A stretch of 64,000 nt of DNA from Aquibacillus kalidii (GCF_014280935.1 NZ_JACLZI010000056.1:186001-250000); one strand, 5' to 3'. Numbered from the stretch's first letter, positions 44,314 to 53,906 are shown. The notes: a model not told the origin generated them from the letters alone. Numbers and translations: made by a program.

Positions 44314-45231
44314 ATGATACATTTAAAGTCCATGAGCATCACCCTTATTTTATCTTTCTCTTTATTATTAACCGGATGTGGTAGTAACGGAGATGAAGCG
44401 AGGGATAGCGGTAATGTAGACGAAGGTACAACTAATATAGGCAAAGAATTAGATTATACGATTACAGGGATTGAACCTGGTGCAGGTACGACTGAGCTTG
44501 CAAGAAACACGTTAGAGGAATATGAAAACTTAGAAGGCTGGGAGCTACAAGAAGGTTCAACTGCAGGTATGCTGACTGCCTTAGGTGAAGCGATTGATAA
44601 CGAAGAACCTATTATTATAACGGGTTGGACCCCACACTGGATATTCGCTTCTTATAATTTGAAGTACTTAGATGATCCTAGAGGTACCTTTGGTGGAGAA
44701 GAAAATATAAACACAATAGCAAGAACGGGCTTAGAAGATGACATGCCTAATGCTTATAAAATTCTTGATCGTTTTCAATGGGAAGTAGAAGATATGGAAG
44801 CTGTAATGTTAGAGGCTCAAGACACTACTTTTGAGGAAGCAGCCAACAAATGGATAGAAGAAAATCAGGACAAAGTAGAGAAATGGACGGAAGGAATAGA
44901 GAAAGTAGACGGACAAGAAATTGAACTTGTATCAACCCCATGGGATACAGAACGTTCTTCCGGTGCAGTGATAGAAGCAGTACTAAAAAAACAAGGGTTT
45001 GATGTAAAAATAACACCAGTTGACCCTGCCGTTATGTTTCAAGCTGTAGCAGACGGAGAAGCTGATGCATCTCTAGCTCCTTGGTTACCTTTAACTCACG
45101 GTTCTTTCTACGAAAAGCATAAAGAAAATATTGTTGATTTAGGTGAAAACCTAACAGGAGCAAAAATTGGTATGGTTGTTCCTCAATACATGAACATCGA
45201 TTCCATTGAAGATTTACAGCCTAAAGAATAG
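44314..45231 (+). CDS. glycine betaine ABC transporter substrate-binding lipoprotein (OpuAC type)
   Basis: 305 residues. The signal peptide ends in the lipobox LTGC (about 20-23). The OpuAC fold is seen in GIEPGAGTTELARNTLEEY, GWTPHWIFASYNLKYLDDP and DASLAPWLPLTHG, which carry the tryptophans expected for quaternary-amine binding. GGAGGAAGG precedes the ATG. No ATPase or permease lies next to it, so it must use a transporter encoded elsewhere or serve another role. Choline or carnitine are alternative ligands. Confidence 0.88.
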   Translation: MIHLKSMSITLILSFSLLLTGCGSNGDEARDSGNVDEGTTNIGKELDYTITGIEPGAGTTELARNTLEEYENLEGWELQEGSTAGMLTALGEAIDNEEPIIITGWTPHWIFASYNLKYLDDPRGTFGGEENINTIARTGLEDDMPNAYKILDRFQWEVEDMEAVMLEAQDTTFEEAANKWIEENQDKVEKWTEGIEKVDGQEIELVSTPWDTERSSGAVIEAVLKKQGFDVKITPVDPAVMFQAVADGEADASLAPWLPLTHGSFYEKHKENIVDLGENLTGAKIGMVVPQYMNIDSIEDLQPKE

Positions 45232-45242
45232 CCTATGGAAGT

Positions 45243-45277
45243 GTCAGATTACTCTATAAAGTAATCTGACTTTTTTT
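45243..45277 (+). terminator. terminator of the betaine-binding protein gene
   Basis: GTCAGATTAC and GTAATCTGAC form a 10-bp stem followed by T7. Confidence 0.88.
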
Positions 45278-45338
45278 ATTACTTTCTAATGAAAGGCATC
45301 CAGATCCTTAGTAGGAATACCTCTCTAACTACCATTAG

Positions 45339-46682
45339 TTAAATATAATGATACACTTTTCTATTAAGGGTTAAGAAAACAGAACAGATAATCAAAGCAA
45401 GAATTTCAGATAGAGGAACAGCCATCCAAATTCCATTCTCTCCTATAACTGGTGGTAAAATTAGCAAGAATACTATTACAAAAACAAATGTCCTTAATAA
45501 AGAAATAAAACCTGAAACCTTCCCATTAGAGAAAGCCGTAAACATGACAGAAGTGAATATATTAAACCCAATCAAAAGAAAAGTAATACTAAATATTCGA
45601 AATCCATCCATCGCAATCATCTCTACCTGACTACCTTTAGAGGACATAAAGTGGATAAAATATGGTCCAATAATTATAGAAATACCATATACAATTACGG
45701 AACCAAAAAAGATGATCCATAGACTATGTTTAAAAACACTTTTCAACTGATTGATATTTTTACTACCGTAATTATAACTAAAAATAGGGGCAACACCTGT
45801 TGCATAACCTGTAAAAATTGATTCAATTAAGTACATGACATATAAGATTACAGTAACAGCAGCTACTCCTGCTACTCCGAAATATTGAATCATGAGAATA
45901 TTATAGGCAAAAGTTACAACAGAAAAGGAAAGATTATTGACCATTTCAGACGAGCCATTTACAAAACTAGTAATTAAAACAGCTATATCTATTTTCGGCT
46001 TCACAAGACAAAGTTCATTTTCATTTCTTTTCAAAAAATAGATCGTACCAAATATAGCAGGCAACCCAATACCTATCGCGGTAGCAACAGCCGCACCGGT
46101 AATCCCCATCTGTAAGATGATAATAAAGACGTAATCCAAGACAATGTTCGCTACCCCACCTACAATTGTTATCATCAACCCTACATTTGCTTTTCCCACT
46201 GTTACAAAGAAACTTTGAAAAAACATTTGCAAGACCATTAACGGACTAACTAGTAAAATAATACGAGCATAATCGAAAGTAAGTTGGAATAGCTCGCCAT
46301 TTGCATTCGCACCTAATACTTCAAGTAGTGGATTTAAAAAAATACTACCAACAAGCATAATCAATACTCCGATGACCGATCCGGATAGCGCTATAAAGGA
46401 AAAGTTCTCTTTTGCCTCTCGCTCTTTATTTTCGCCCATTTTCTTTGCAACAATTGCACTCCCTCCGGTACCAAGCATCAAAGCAATAGCTGTAATTAAG
46501 CCATAGACTGGCAAGAAAATGTTAACTGCTGATAAAGCTGTTGCACTTACAAAGTTAGCGAGAAATATCCCATCAATCATTGTGTAGAATGCCATAAATA
46601 CCATCATGACGATTGTTGGTGTTGCATAGGCAATTAATGAGACAAGCGAATACTTCTTCTCCATTACTTTTGACATTTCCAT
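45339..46682 (-). CDS. MATE family multidrug efflux transporter
   Basis: About 447 residues and twelve helices in two halves. ATPTIVMMVFMAFYTMIDGIF at the N-terminus and the internal QMFFQSFFVTVGKANVG segment are typical of the MepA branch of MATE exporters, which use sodium or proton gradients. ATG 46682 follows AGGAGAT. Divergent from a MerR regulator whose binding region is the MATE promoter. Confidence 0.9.
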   Translation of the reverse strand: MEMSKVMEKKYSLVSLIAYATPTIVMMVFMAFYTMIDGIFLANFVSATALSAVNIFLPVYGLITAIALMLGTGGSAIVAKKMGENKEREAKENFSFIALSGSVIGVLIMLVGSIFLNPLLEVLGANANGELFQLTFDYARIILLVSPLMVLQMFFQSFFVTVGKANVGLMITIVGGVANIVLDYVFIIILQMGITGAAVATAIGIGLPAIFGTIYFLKRNENELCLVKPKIDIAVLITSFVNGSSEMVNNLSFSVVTFAYNILMIQYFGVAGVAAVTVILYVMYLIESIFTGYATGVAPIFSYNYGSKNINQLKSVFKHSLWIIFFGSVIVYGISIIIGPYFIHFMSSKGSQVEMIAMDGFRIFSITFLLIGFNIFTSVMFTAFSNGKVSGFISLLRTFVFVIVFLLILPPVIGENGIWMAVPLSEILALIICSVFLTLNRKVYHYI

Positions 46683-46716
46683 ACTAAATTCATCTCCTAA
46701 TTCGAACAATACTGAT

Positions 46717-46747
46717 ATACTAAAGTATGGAGTAACACTATAGTCAA
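46717..46747 (-). promoter_or_regulatory. MerR-type promoter with 19-bp spacer for the MATE gene
   Basis: On the minus strand TTGACT (46747-46742), 19 nt, TAGTAT (46722-46717). The long spacer is the hallmark of MerR-activated promoters. ACTATAGTGT and ACTAAAGTAT form an imperfect dyad over the spacer. Confidence 0.7.
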
Positions 46748-46764
46748 GAGGAGCTTAAATTTTT

Positions 46765-47595
46765 ATGAACATAAATCCACATATCCATTTAACTACTGGA
46801 CAATTTGCCAAACTAATGGGAATCAGCAAAGATACTTTATTTTATTACGATAAAATCGGTATTTTTTCCCCAGATATAATCGCTTCTAATGGATATAGAT
46901 ATTACTCGATTTACCAAGCAGACGTCTTTTATGTGATTACAACACTTAAAGAGTTAGATATGCCTTTAAAGGAAATTCGAGACTACCTTGCCAAAAGATC
47001 ACCTGAACAACTAATCCTTTTGCTCGAAAAAGAAGCAGAAGCTCTTTCAACAAAAATAAATAACCTTAAGAAAATGGAAAAAGTGATTAGGGAGAAAATT
47101 GTAGTAACAAAGGATGCTATTGAATCTAATACAACGAAGATTATTGTGGAAAATAGAGAAAAGGAACTATTCGTAGTTACAAATTCGAAGCCTTTAACAG
47201 ATGACAAAAATGTTTATGACTCGATCTATCATCATTATGATTACTTAAAAGCAAAACATATTGTCGCATCTGGCTCAGGAGGATGGATGATTAGTGTAAA
47301 GAATATCCTAGACGAGGAAATCACCAAGTATGACTATCTTTACTCAAGAGTGACAGAGTCTTATCACGCCAATTACCGATCAAATAAAGGAAAGTACTTG
47401 GTTGCTTATCATAATGAAGACTACTCAAAAATTGAACAAACCTATACTAGATTGGTAAACTATGCAAAAAATAATGAAATGAAATTAAAAGGATATTTTT
47501 ATGAGGATATATTGTTAGACGAGTTGTCTGTTAAAGGATTTGAGAAATATTTAATCAAACTTTCTGTGGAAATAGAAGGAACCTTTCTTAAATAG
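46765..47595 (+). CDS. MerR family regulator with effector-binding domain
   Basis: 276 residues. N-terminal winged helix [23 protein letters not shown] and wing NGYRYYS, a coiled-coil dimer helix (about 85-120), then a C-terminal ~150-residue domain of the BmrR/GyrI-like type ([14 protein letters not shown] near the end). Likely senses a drug or metabolite and activates the divergent MATE gene. Confidence 0.88.
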   Translation: MNINPHIHLTTGQFAKLMGISKDTLFYYDKIGIFSPDIIASNGYRYYSIYQADVFYVITTLKELDMPLKEIRDYLAKRSPEQLILLLEKEAEALSTKINNLKKMEKVIREKIVVTKDAIESNTTKIIVENREKELFVVTNSKPLTDDKNVYDSIYHHYDYLKAKHIVASGSGGWMISVKNILDEEITKYDYLYSRVTESYHANYRSNKGKYLVAYHNEDYSKIEQTYTRLVNYAKNNEMKLKGYFYEDILLDELSVKGFEKYLIKLSVEIEGTFLK

Positions 47596-47703
47596 AAAGG
47601 GGCATTTATACAAAAGTATCAGGAATGGTAGCAAAGCAGCTCACTCCTGATGCTTCTATTTGTTCGCAACGTAGAATCGAAACAAGTAAAGGCGGATAAA
47701 CCC

Positions 47704-48585
47704 TTACGCTTGAGCCATAATAGGATGCTTGATCTTGTCCGGAAAATGATAGCTACCTAATTCTTTCACAAATAGTATGTCATCTCCGTTATGAATCTCA
47801 CTTTGGGTAGGTAGTCCTTCATAATCAGGGGTATAGTGGAAAACAACTTTTTCCGTATTGCCATTTGATATTTTCGAGAGGACTATATCTACACGAACAT
47901 ATTTTTTACTAACTACATCAAATATATTTAGCGTCGTACCTTTTTGTGTAAAAATAACAATGGCCTCTTCTTCCTCTATATAGTATATATGATCGTTAAA
48001 TACATAGAGACAATAAAACATCAACAACCCCTGTGTATTTTCCGTACTAAATGAACTAGAAACTGGTAGTCTGTCAGCTGCCATTTGAAAGATAAAGTTA
48101 AGGTCATTCTTGTTTGTTACATCTAGCTGTCGAATGCTAGTTGTTTCCGACTTGTTCATTGAATATTCCATGAAGAATTGATACTCATTCACCGGTTGAA
48201 AGCCGAATTTAGGATAAAAATCTAGTACATTTTGATTAGCAAACAAGTAGACAAAGTCGCAAGTTTTCTCGTACTTTTCCAGGACCCTGTTCATTAACTT
48301 GGAGGAAAGGCCCTGATTCCTATAAGTAGGATGAGTCATAACTGTTCCGATCTGGATAGCCGTCTTTGTCTCACCATCAATGATAAAGTCTATTAAATTA
48401 ACGGAGACGTTAGCCACTACCATTCCACCTTTCACATAGGAAAAGGGGATATACCGGTTATTCCAATAGCCTTTTTGGTACCAGTTTTCAAAATTAATTC
48501 CAAACGTTAATGTTGCTAGTTCATTAAAGCTTTCTCTTAATTGTGCATTTTCTTTGTAATCTTTTATAAAGTAAAGTTCACTCAT
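47704..48585 (-). CDS. GNAT family N-acetyltransferase
   Basis: 293 residues. The acetyl-CoA motif IGTVMTHPTYRNQGLSSKLM lies near residue 80, followed by FYPKFGF near 125. The C-terminal ~150 residues form a second domain, perhaps a degenerate GNAT or SCP2-like part as in Eis-type enzymes. Ribosome site GGAGGTG. The substrate is unknown. Confidence 0.85.
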   Translation of the reverse strand: MSELYFIKDYKENAQLRESFNELATLTFGINFENWYQKGYWNNRYIPFSYVKGGMVVANVSVNLIDFIIDGETKTAIQIGTVMTHPTYRNQGLSSKLMNRVLEKYEKTCDFVYLFANQNVLDFYPKFGFQPVNEYQFFMEYSMNKSETTSIRQLDVTNKNDLNFIFQMAADRLPVSSSFSTENTQGLLMFYCLYVFNDHIYYIEEEEAIVIFTQKGTTLNIFDVVSKKYVRVDIVLSKISNGNTEKVVFHYTPDYEGLPTQSEIHNGDDILFVKELGSYHFPDKIKHPIMAQA

Positions 48586-48701
48586 ATTTCACCTCCAAAA
48601 TAAGATTTTTTTCATAGAAATATATAGCTCTTTAAGCGTTAATAAAAAATCCCTAAAAAAAAGAACCCACAAAGGATTCGCCATATAGCTTTCATTTATT
48701 G

Positions 48702-49139
48702 CTAGTCAATTACAAGCATATTATTTTCATCAAACTCCCAATCTTCTCCGTATGCCACTTCCCAATAGTAGCCATCAAGATCTGTGAAGTAACCCCCATA
48801 GCCTCCCCAATCGGTCTTCTTTGCCTCTTTTTGTATAGTTGCTCCAGCTGTTCTGGCCTTCTTTAACACATCATCAACCTCTTCCATTGACTTGGCATTA
48901 TAGGATAACGTAATGCCCGCAAATCCACTAGCAAGGACAGGAGGATTATCTTGATTCACATCTTTCGCTAGTTCCTCTATGGGATACAGCGCTATTCTTG
49001 TACCTTGATTTCGGAAGAAGATAATAAAAGGATTTGTCTCCGTCCCTCTAACGGAGGTGTCGAATCCAAGTTCCTTAAAAAATTGATGTGACTTCACTAT
49101 ATCCTTTGTACCTAATGTTATTAGATTTAACCGATTCAT
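48702..49139 (-). CDS. VOC family protein (glyoxalase/dioxygenase fold)
   Basis: 145 residues, one VOC module: TLGTKDIVKSHQFFKELGF, FFRNQGTRIALYP, DLDGYYWEVAYG with the usual Glu near the C-terminus. ATG 49139 follows GAAAGGA. The substrate is unknown. The neighbour at 49167 is also VOC but not a close copy. Confidence 0.85.
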   Translation of the reverse strand: MNRLNLITLGTKDIVKSHQFFKELGFDTSVRGTETNPFIIFFRNQGTRIALYPIEELAKDVNQDNPPVLASGFAGITLSYNAKSMEEVDDVLKKARTAGATIQKEAKKTDWGGYGGYFTDLDGYYWEVAYGEDWEFDENNMLVID

Positions 49140-49166
49140 TTTATCATTTCCTTTCATGTATAAGAT

Positions 49167-49523
49167 CTAGTCTTCATTTCTTTTCTGTATCAATCCAAAG
49201 CCTAGTCCAACAGGATCAACTAAATAAGCTAGATAAAAAGAATCGAACTCCATTTTGTCTCGTACAATCAAGGCACCATTGTTTACAGCTTTCTCCATCG
49301 CATCATCAATGGAATCTACTTCGATTTGAATTCGGGTACCATGGGGATGATCATTTGGTCCCTTTCCTATTCCTCCATTAATTCCGGTGTCGTCACTCGT
49401 TGTTGCAACAGCCCAATAGTCCCATTGAGGCTCGGCTATCTCCCAACCAAATACACTAGAATAGAATTCAATAGCTTTTTGCGGATCTTGACTACTTAAC
49501 TCAAATCCAACTACCTTGCCCAT
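49167..49523 (-). CDS. VOC family protein
   Basis: 118 residues: GFELSSQDPQKAIEFYSSVFGW, GPNDHPHGTRIQIEVDSIDD, LVDPVGLGFGLIQ. ATG 49523 follows AGGAG. The frame stays open to ATG 49622, adding a 33-residue hydrophobic leader that has its own AAGGA site, so a membrane-anchored form cannot be excluded. Confidence 0.82.
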   Translation of the reverse strand: MGKVVGFELSSQDPQKAIEFYSSVFGWEIAEPQWDYWAVATTSDDTGINGGIGKGPNDHPHGTRIQIEVDSIDDAMEKAVNNGALIVRDKMEFDSFYLAYLVDPVGLGFGLIQKRNED

Positions 49524-49649
49524 ATCGACTCCTACTTTCTTATCTTTTATAAAGTGAATGGAAGTAGGAGTCAAAGCTATTAATAACATCACAAACGCAT
49601 AAACCACTGACCCCATACTCATTAATCCTTACCTTACCCAAATCATGTC

Positions 49650-49898
49650 CTAAACCATCAAACTATCAAAGATTCCCCCAAATAGAATGATACCCATACC
49701 AGTGACAAAGTGAACTTGTCTATCATTGACTTTCACTTGCTCTAAAACAGTAAAGATAATGCAGATTAACCCAATAAAAACGGCACTACTAATCAAAGAT
49801 GTTGTATTCATAAGAAACAAATTAGGAAACTTTTGAGCGAACCCTGATAAAACTCCTATTACACCCAACAGTAGCGGAATTCTTAATTTCCAGTACAT
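49650..49898 (-). CDS. small membrane protein
   Basis: 82 residues with three helices. The ribosome site is weak. Family not recognised. It precedes the VOC leader ORF and may be co-transcribed with it. Confidence 0.55.
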   Translation of the reverse strand: MYWKLRIPLLLGVIGVLSGFAQKFPNLFLMNTTSLISSAVFIGLICIIFTVLEQVKVNDRQVHFVTGMGIILFGGIFDSLMV

Positions 49899-50092
49899 TT
49901 CATCGCCAGCTTTCTGTGTTTAATTTTTTGTTTGACTTCCTACCATTTAGATCTGCTACTTACTTGATTACCAAAGTAAAAAAACAGTTACACATTATCT
50001 ATATTTTAGCATATTTATCCAATTTTTTATTAAAAATAAAACCGAACTTGATTAAAAGTTCGCTACATTTCACTCAACATATATCTATTTCT

Positions 50093-50596
50093 TCATTTTA
50101 TCCTGTTTTGCTTTACTATTCCTACTATAATTGGCAAAAATACACTCAAAATGGCAATTGGTAAAAACCAACCGAAGCCATTAATCCAGCCCAAAGCAAT
50201 AGAGACAGATTCTATTAAAATTATCGCAAAGATGATTAGACAGATATTTTTAATTTGGTTTATAAGTTTTCTACTTAATAAGTAAAATTCTTTTGCATTC
50301 GATTGATTTAGCCGCTTTGGATAATTGTGAGTTTCGGGGAACTTTTCAAAGAATGTCATTAAAAGCATAATCAATATCCCGATTACAGGTAAAATCACAA
50401 GTTCATATTTTCCTCCCCAACGGTCAACCTCTCCAAAAGCATTATAGTGTGTAGGGACTTTTTCTGGAAGTCTACTCCAAATGGTCACTAAGAATACGAT
50501 TGAGCCGAGGAAGCATGAATAGCCAACGACATCCAAGAATGTTTCACTTTTTGTTTTTGGAATTTTTATTTTTGGTCTCATCCATGTATTTGACAT
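50093..50596 (-). CDS. DUF1648 domain membrane protein
   Basis: 167 residues, four helices. LPEKVPTHYNAFGEVDRWGGKYE near residue 45-65 is the DUF1648 signature, found in SdpI-like immunity proteins and sensors. It lacks the longer C-terminal SdpI part. AAGGAG lies 9 nt before the ATG. Confidence 0.82.
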   Translation of the reverse strand: MSNTWMRPKIKIPKTKSETFLDVVGYSCFLGSIVFLVTIWSRLPEKVPTHYNAFGEVDRWGGKYELVILPVIGILIMLLMTFFEKFPETHNYPKRLNQSNAKEFYLLSRKLINQIKNICLIIFAIILIESVSIALGWINGFGWFLPIAILSVFLPIIVGIVKQNRIK

Positions 50597-50856
50597 CCTT
50601 TTAGACTCCTTCGTTTCAAAAAGGTATTAGAACTAATACCTTTTACTACGAGTGTATAGCTAATAGGTTTCATTTTCATTCATTATACTTTTATCCATCC
50701 ACTCTATAGTTAATCATTCATTTCCTTTGTAGGGGTAAACTCTCACTTGAAACTAAATTGTGTATAAAATCATATTCTCCTCCTGTGAAGCTTCACAATA
50801 AAAATTACTATCCATATGAATAGTAATCGCAAAGAAATTGTATGTAAAAACAAGTT

Positions 50857-51330
50857 TCAGGAGTGCACAGCTTCCCTTTTAATGACTTTTTCAACTACGT
50901 ATTGATAATAATAAATAACGATTGCTATTATTACAGTCATAAACCAATACATGATCGGACTCATCTTTTTAAATTTAAAAAAGCCCATCTTCTTCCACAT
51001 TCCAGCAAACGGGAAAGCATTGATCAAATCTAATACAATATTAGTAATCAAGTATAGGGGAAATGAGCCAAATGTGAGCTTGAAGACCCAAAGTGTTGTG
51101 ACAAAATGAGCCCCAAGAATATAAGAAAAATCTATTGGTACTTTAGGAAAAATAGTATTCTTATTTTTCCACCATCCCTTGCTGTTGGCAATAATACTAA
51201 GTATGATCATGATTAAGATAGCAATATTTGCAACAGGGAAAAATCGGACGAATGACTTCTTACCTAACAATGGAACAGATAACCAAGGAAGAATCAACAT
51301 ACCTAAACCAGCCATCTTTTTTTTACTCAT
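50857..51330 (-). CDS. hypothetical membrane protein
   Basis: 157 residues with four helices and basic loops. ATG 51330 follows TTGGAG. A weak hairpin (ATTACTA/TAGTAAT, 50804-50827) downstream may terminate it. Family not recognised. Confidence 0.72.
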   Translation of the reverse strand: MSKKKMAGLGMLILPWLSVPLLGKKSFVRFFPVANIAILIMIILSIIANSKGWWKNKNTIFPKVPIDFSYILGAHFVTTLWVFKLTFGSFPLYLITNIVLDLINAFPFAGMWKKMGFFKFKKMSPIMYWFMTVIIAIVIYYYQYVVEKVIKREAVHS

Positions 51331-51422
51331 AAACTTCTCCAATCGATAGTTTGTGTGAGTTTATTATTTTCCTATTCCATTCTTTTTATGTATTTCCCTA
51401 AGTGGAAAGCCAATATCGGCCG

Positions 51423-51821
51423 TTACTTTTTCTTATATTTCCTTGAAACAAAATATTCTGTAACAGGGAGTGTAGTAAATGTTAAGCCCACCACTATAAG
51501 TAAAGGGTAGTTTCTTATATCAGTCAGGTTCGACACACCTTCTGAAATAAATAAAATAAGACCTGACACGACCATCAAAACAAAGTATCCTATTTTCGCA
51601 CTCTGAGCTTGTATATGCCTATCTAGTTCATCCTTCTTCCCTCCACCTTCATGATCACCCCAAGTTATCCAATTAAAAAAATAGGATAGAGAAAGACAAC
51701 CAAAAAAGATAGCACTTCCGTCTATCGTTTCAAACCTTATCCATTTATACAAGCCATATCCAATTACAACCATAAAGACCACAAAAGCAATAATTGCTAC
51801 GATTTTGTCTAGTTTTTTCAT
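51423..51821 (-). CDS. membrane protein, end of a coupled small-gene operon
   Basis: 132 residues, four helices, central loop GGKKDELDRHIQAQSAKIGY, similar in place and pattern to the DER loop of the proteins at 42799 and 43401. Its ATG overlaps the stop of the 59-residue gene (ATGA) and AGGAGG lies before it. Confidence 0.75.
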   Translation of the reverse strand: MKKLDKIVAIIAFVVFMVVIGYGLYKWIRFETIDGSAIFFGCLSLSYFFNWITWGDHEGGGKKDELDRHIQAQSAKIGYFVLMVVSGLILFISEGVSNLTDIRNYPLLIVVGLTFTTLPVTEYFVSRKYKKK

Positions 51822-51997
51822 TGGTAATCCTCCTGTTTTAATGAACTACATCTAACTTTAAAAGGTAACCATATAGAGATCATAACACTTAGAAAAGTCA
51901 TTAATATTAGGCCAACTGCAATGGCCACAGGAAATGATAGAAATTTGTGTTGGACTAATTTTTTTGTTATCAAACCCAATAACAGTAAAGGTATCAT
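51818..51997 (-). CDS. 59-residue membrane protein overlapped by both neighbours
   Basis: Begins MIPLLLLGLITKKLVQ, has a second helix VAIAVGLILMTFLSVMISIW and a polar tail ending KQEDYQ. Start and stop each overlap the neighbouring gene by ATGA, which is strong evidence that it is translated. Family not recognised. Confidence 0.8.
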   Translation of the reverse strand: MIPLLLLGLITKKLVQHKFLSFPVAIAVGLILMTFLSVMISIWLPFKVRCSSLKQEDYQ

Positions 51998-52143
51998 AAC
52001 GTATAACGATATCTATGCGAAATTATGTTGTGTTCTGTTCCACATCTAGAGCACTTCAAATTATAAAAACCAAACCATAGCGCTCTAAAAATCTTCTTCC
52101 ACTCAAACGGTTCAAAACAAGTATGACACTTAGGTAAACGCAT
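51994..52143 (-). CDS. cxxc_20_cxxc small zinc-ribbon-like protein
   Basis: 49 residues: CHTC near the start and CSRC about 20 residues later (the cxxc-20-cxxc plan) with a Phe/Trp-rich middle, then HRYRYTL. ATG 52143 follows GAGGGAGG. Often found in small-membrane-gene operons of bacilli, as here. Probably binds zinc. Confidence 0.78.
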   Translation of the reverse strand: MRLPKCHTCFEPFEWKKIFRALWFGFYNLKCSRCGTEHNIISHRYRYTL

Positions 52144-52171
52144 AATGCCTCCCTCGTAGTATCGCAAATTA

Positions 52172-52684
52172 TCAATCAAGTATAAAAATACCTGCCACAA
52201 TAGCCATCCACAGCGATTCTTGAAATGTACTTTCATAAATATCTACTTTATATTTTTGTAAATGAAATAGGTTTCTAATAAATGGAGTAACCAATGTTCC
52301 TTCTACCACTTTTCTATTAACAGAGTCTTGAATACGAAAAGATTTATTTGCCATTTTGAACTGAACAGTAAAAATTTCGTTATCTATTTTAATGGTATAT
52401 TCTTGAAACACTATTTCTTTCTTATATATAGGTTTCTCACATACATTTGCTATATGGTCACCTTCAGGGGTTACTATTTCAAAAATAAATCTCACTAGGC
52501 TCTTTGACTTCTTAAGAATTGCAATGTAAATTAATTCTTGTCCCTGGTAAAAGTAATATCTTGGTTTCAGTCTAATTTTTGGTACAACCTTTAAATTTTT
52601 AGACTCATCTTCGTTTTTAATTTGCTGCTTCAGGAAACCTAATGTTGGGTATTTATAATAAAAGCTACTTTTAATAATCATCAC
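52172..52684 (-). CDS. hypothetical protein, possibly tubby/LURP-one-like
   Basis: 170 residues rich in beta strands, with one C-terminal hydrophobic segment (WMAIVAGIFILD). The strand-rich pattern and the terminal helix resemble bacterial tubby-C-terminal-like proteins; this is tentative. It lies 28 nt before the cxxc gene and likely shares its transcript. Confidence 0.65.
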   Translation of the reverse strand: MMIIKSSFYYKYPTLGFLKQQIKNEDESKNLKVVPKIRLKPRYYFYQGQELIYIAILKKSKSLVRFIFEIVTPEGDHIANVCEKPIYKKEIVFQEYTIKIDNEIFTVQFKMANKSFRIQDSVNRKVVEGTLVTPFIRNLFHLQKYKVDIYESTFQESLWMAIVAGIFILD

Positions 52685-52724
52685 TTCTAGTAGCCCTCCT
52701 ATTAACCTTTAGTCTCTAAAAAGT

Positions 52725-52898
52725 CTATTTTTTATACAAATTCAACCCTAATCGAAACAGCAAAAATAAGATAGCTATCGTTATTATTGTACCGATTGAT
52801 CCCCAGTAAATTTTTTCACCACGTAACAAATTTACTACGATTATCCCGAAAATTACGCCTGCGATTCCAGAAAGAGACCTTTTCAACGATTGATTCAA
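52725..52898 (-). CDS. 57-residue membrane protein
   Basis: TTG start at 52898 (AGGAG 10 nt upstream), sequence LNQSLKRSLSGIAGVIFGII then a polar turn LRGEKIYWG and a second helix, ending GLNLYKK. Two-helix hairpin protein in the gap between 52684 and 53014. Family not recognised. Confidence 0.55.
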   Translation of the reverse strand: MNQSLKRSLSGIAGVIFGIIVVNLLRGEKIYWGSIGTIITIAILFLLFRLGLNLYKK

Positions 52899-53013
52899 GT
52901 AATCCCAACTCCTATCTTCCCGATAATTTCTACCCCTTACCTAATTGGGAAAGGGTTCCTTCTGACATAACATATGTGCCATTCCCATGATATCTATAGT
53001 TGTTGAACAAATA

Positions 53014-53352
53014 CTAATTAGCTTTTTCTATTTGTTCCACTTTTGCTGAGCGCAAATGAGACCATTTATAATCAACGTTGTAGTGCTCACCTACTTCAAT
53101 TAACTTCCAAACGTTGCTACTTACAGGTAAGTTGATTTCTTCGATGTTGACAAAGTATTGACCATTTTCACTTTGATATTTTTCTAACACTTCAGCATTT
53201 GTAAGTTTCTCTTTGTGTACAAACGTCCAAAACCCAAAAAGAATAGTTACAAACAATACAACGATTGTGATCGATAAGTACCTGACAATCTTTTTCAGTT
53301 TTAAATTAGTATTGGGAACTATCACCGAAGATTCTTGTTTAAGTACACTCAT
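53014..53352 (-). CDS. hypothetical single-pass membrane protein
   Basis: 112 residues: one helix (about 24-46) and a soluble C-terminal domain of about 65 residues. AAAGGAG precedes the ATG. Family not recognised. Confidence 0.7.
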   Translation of the reverse strand: MSVLKQESSVIVPNTNLKLKKIVRYLSITIVVLFVTILFGFWTFVHKEKLTNAEVLEKYQSENGQYFVNIEEINLPVSSNVWKLIEVGEHYNVDYKWSHLRSAKVEQIEKAN

Positions 53353-53723
53353 TGTTTACTCCTTTATTCAGTATTTAATTTCTATGACGACATATTCTCT
53401 TTGCAGTCAAAGTCAGTTATCCTGTCTTGTAAGCCCGTATGAAAAATACAAGTACATCTGTATGTAATAGCACTTTCATCCTCTTTCCGTATATAATTTC
53501 TACTTTTATTTTAACATTATTTTCCTTATAATTGTTTACCTTACTACAACCCCTATTTGAAAAATGAATAGACTACACAATTTCAAAACAATAGAGCTCA
53601 CTAACCTATTTATTACTGTATCTTTTATATTTTTCGAAATCGGGTAAAATTGACACTTTCTTTACCCTGATCAAATAGTATATACTGAGAACATATTAAA
53701 TAAGGAGGAGTAACTTCCAATAT
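53353..53723. other. 370-nt gap, nothing firm
   Basis: A TTGACA word at 53650 lies ahead of the plus-strand small gene, but no well-spaced -10 matches it. No hairpin or gene seen. Confidence 0.4.
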
Positions 53724-53906
53724 ATGAGTACGAAAAATAGGAGCATCTCCAAACTCTATAGAAAAATAGTTACATCCAACGAGGTTAAGGCATATCTTAT
53801 TTTTGAAAATTGCGATGAGCCTACGAAGGAAATACTTAAGAAAAAGCTATCTGAAGCGAATTCGTACCAAGCTCAGAATTTATTGAAGAAAGTTCAAAAT
53901 ATATAA
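53724..53906 (+). CDS. small charged protein
   Basis: 60 residues, basic, mostly helical. AAGGAGGA lies 14 nt before the ATG, longer than usual. A terminator follows. Family not recognised. Confidence 0.6.
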   Translation: MSTKNRSISKLYRKIVTSNEVKAYLIFENCDEPTKEILKKKLSEANSYQAQNLLKKVQNI

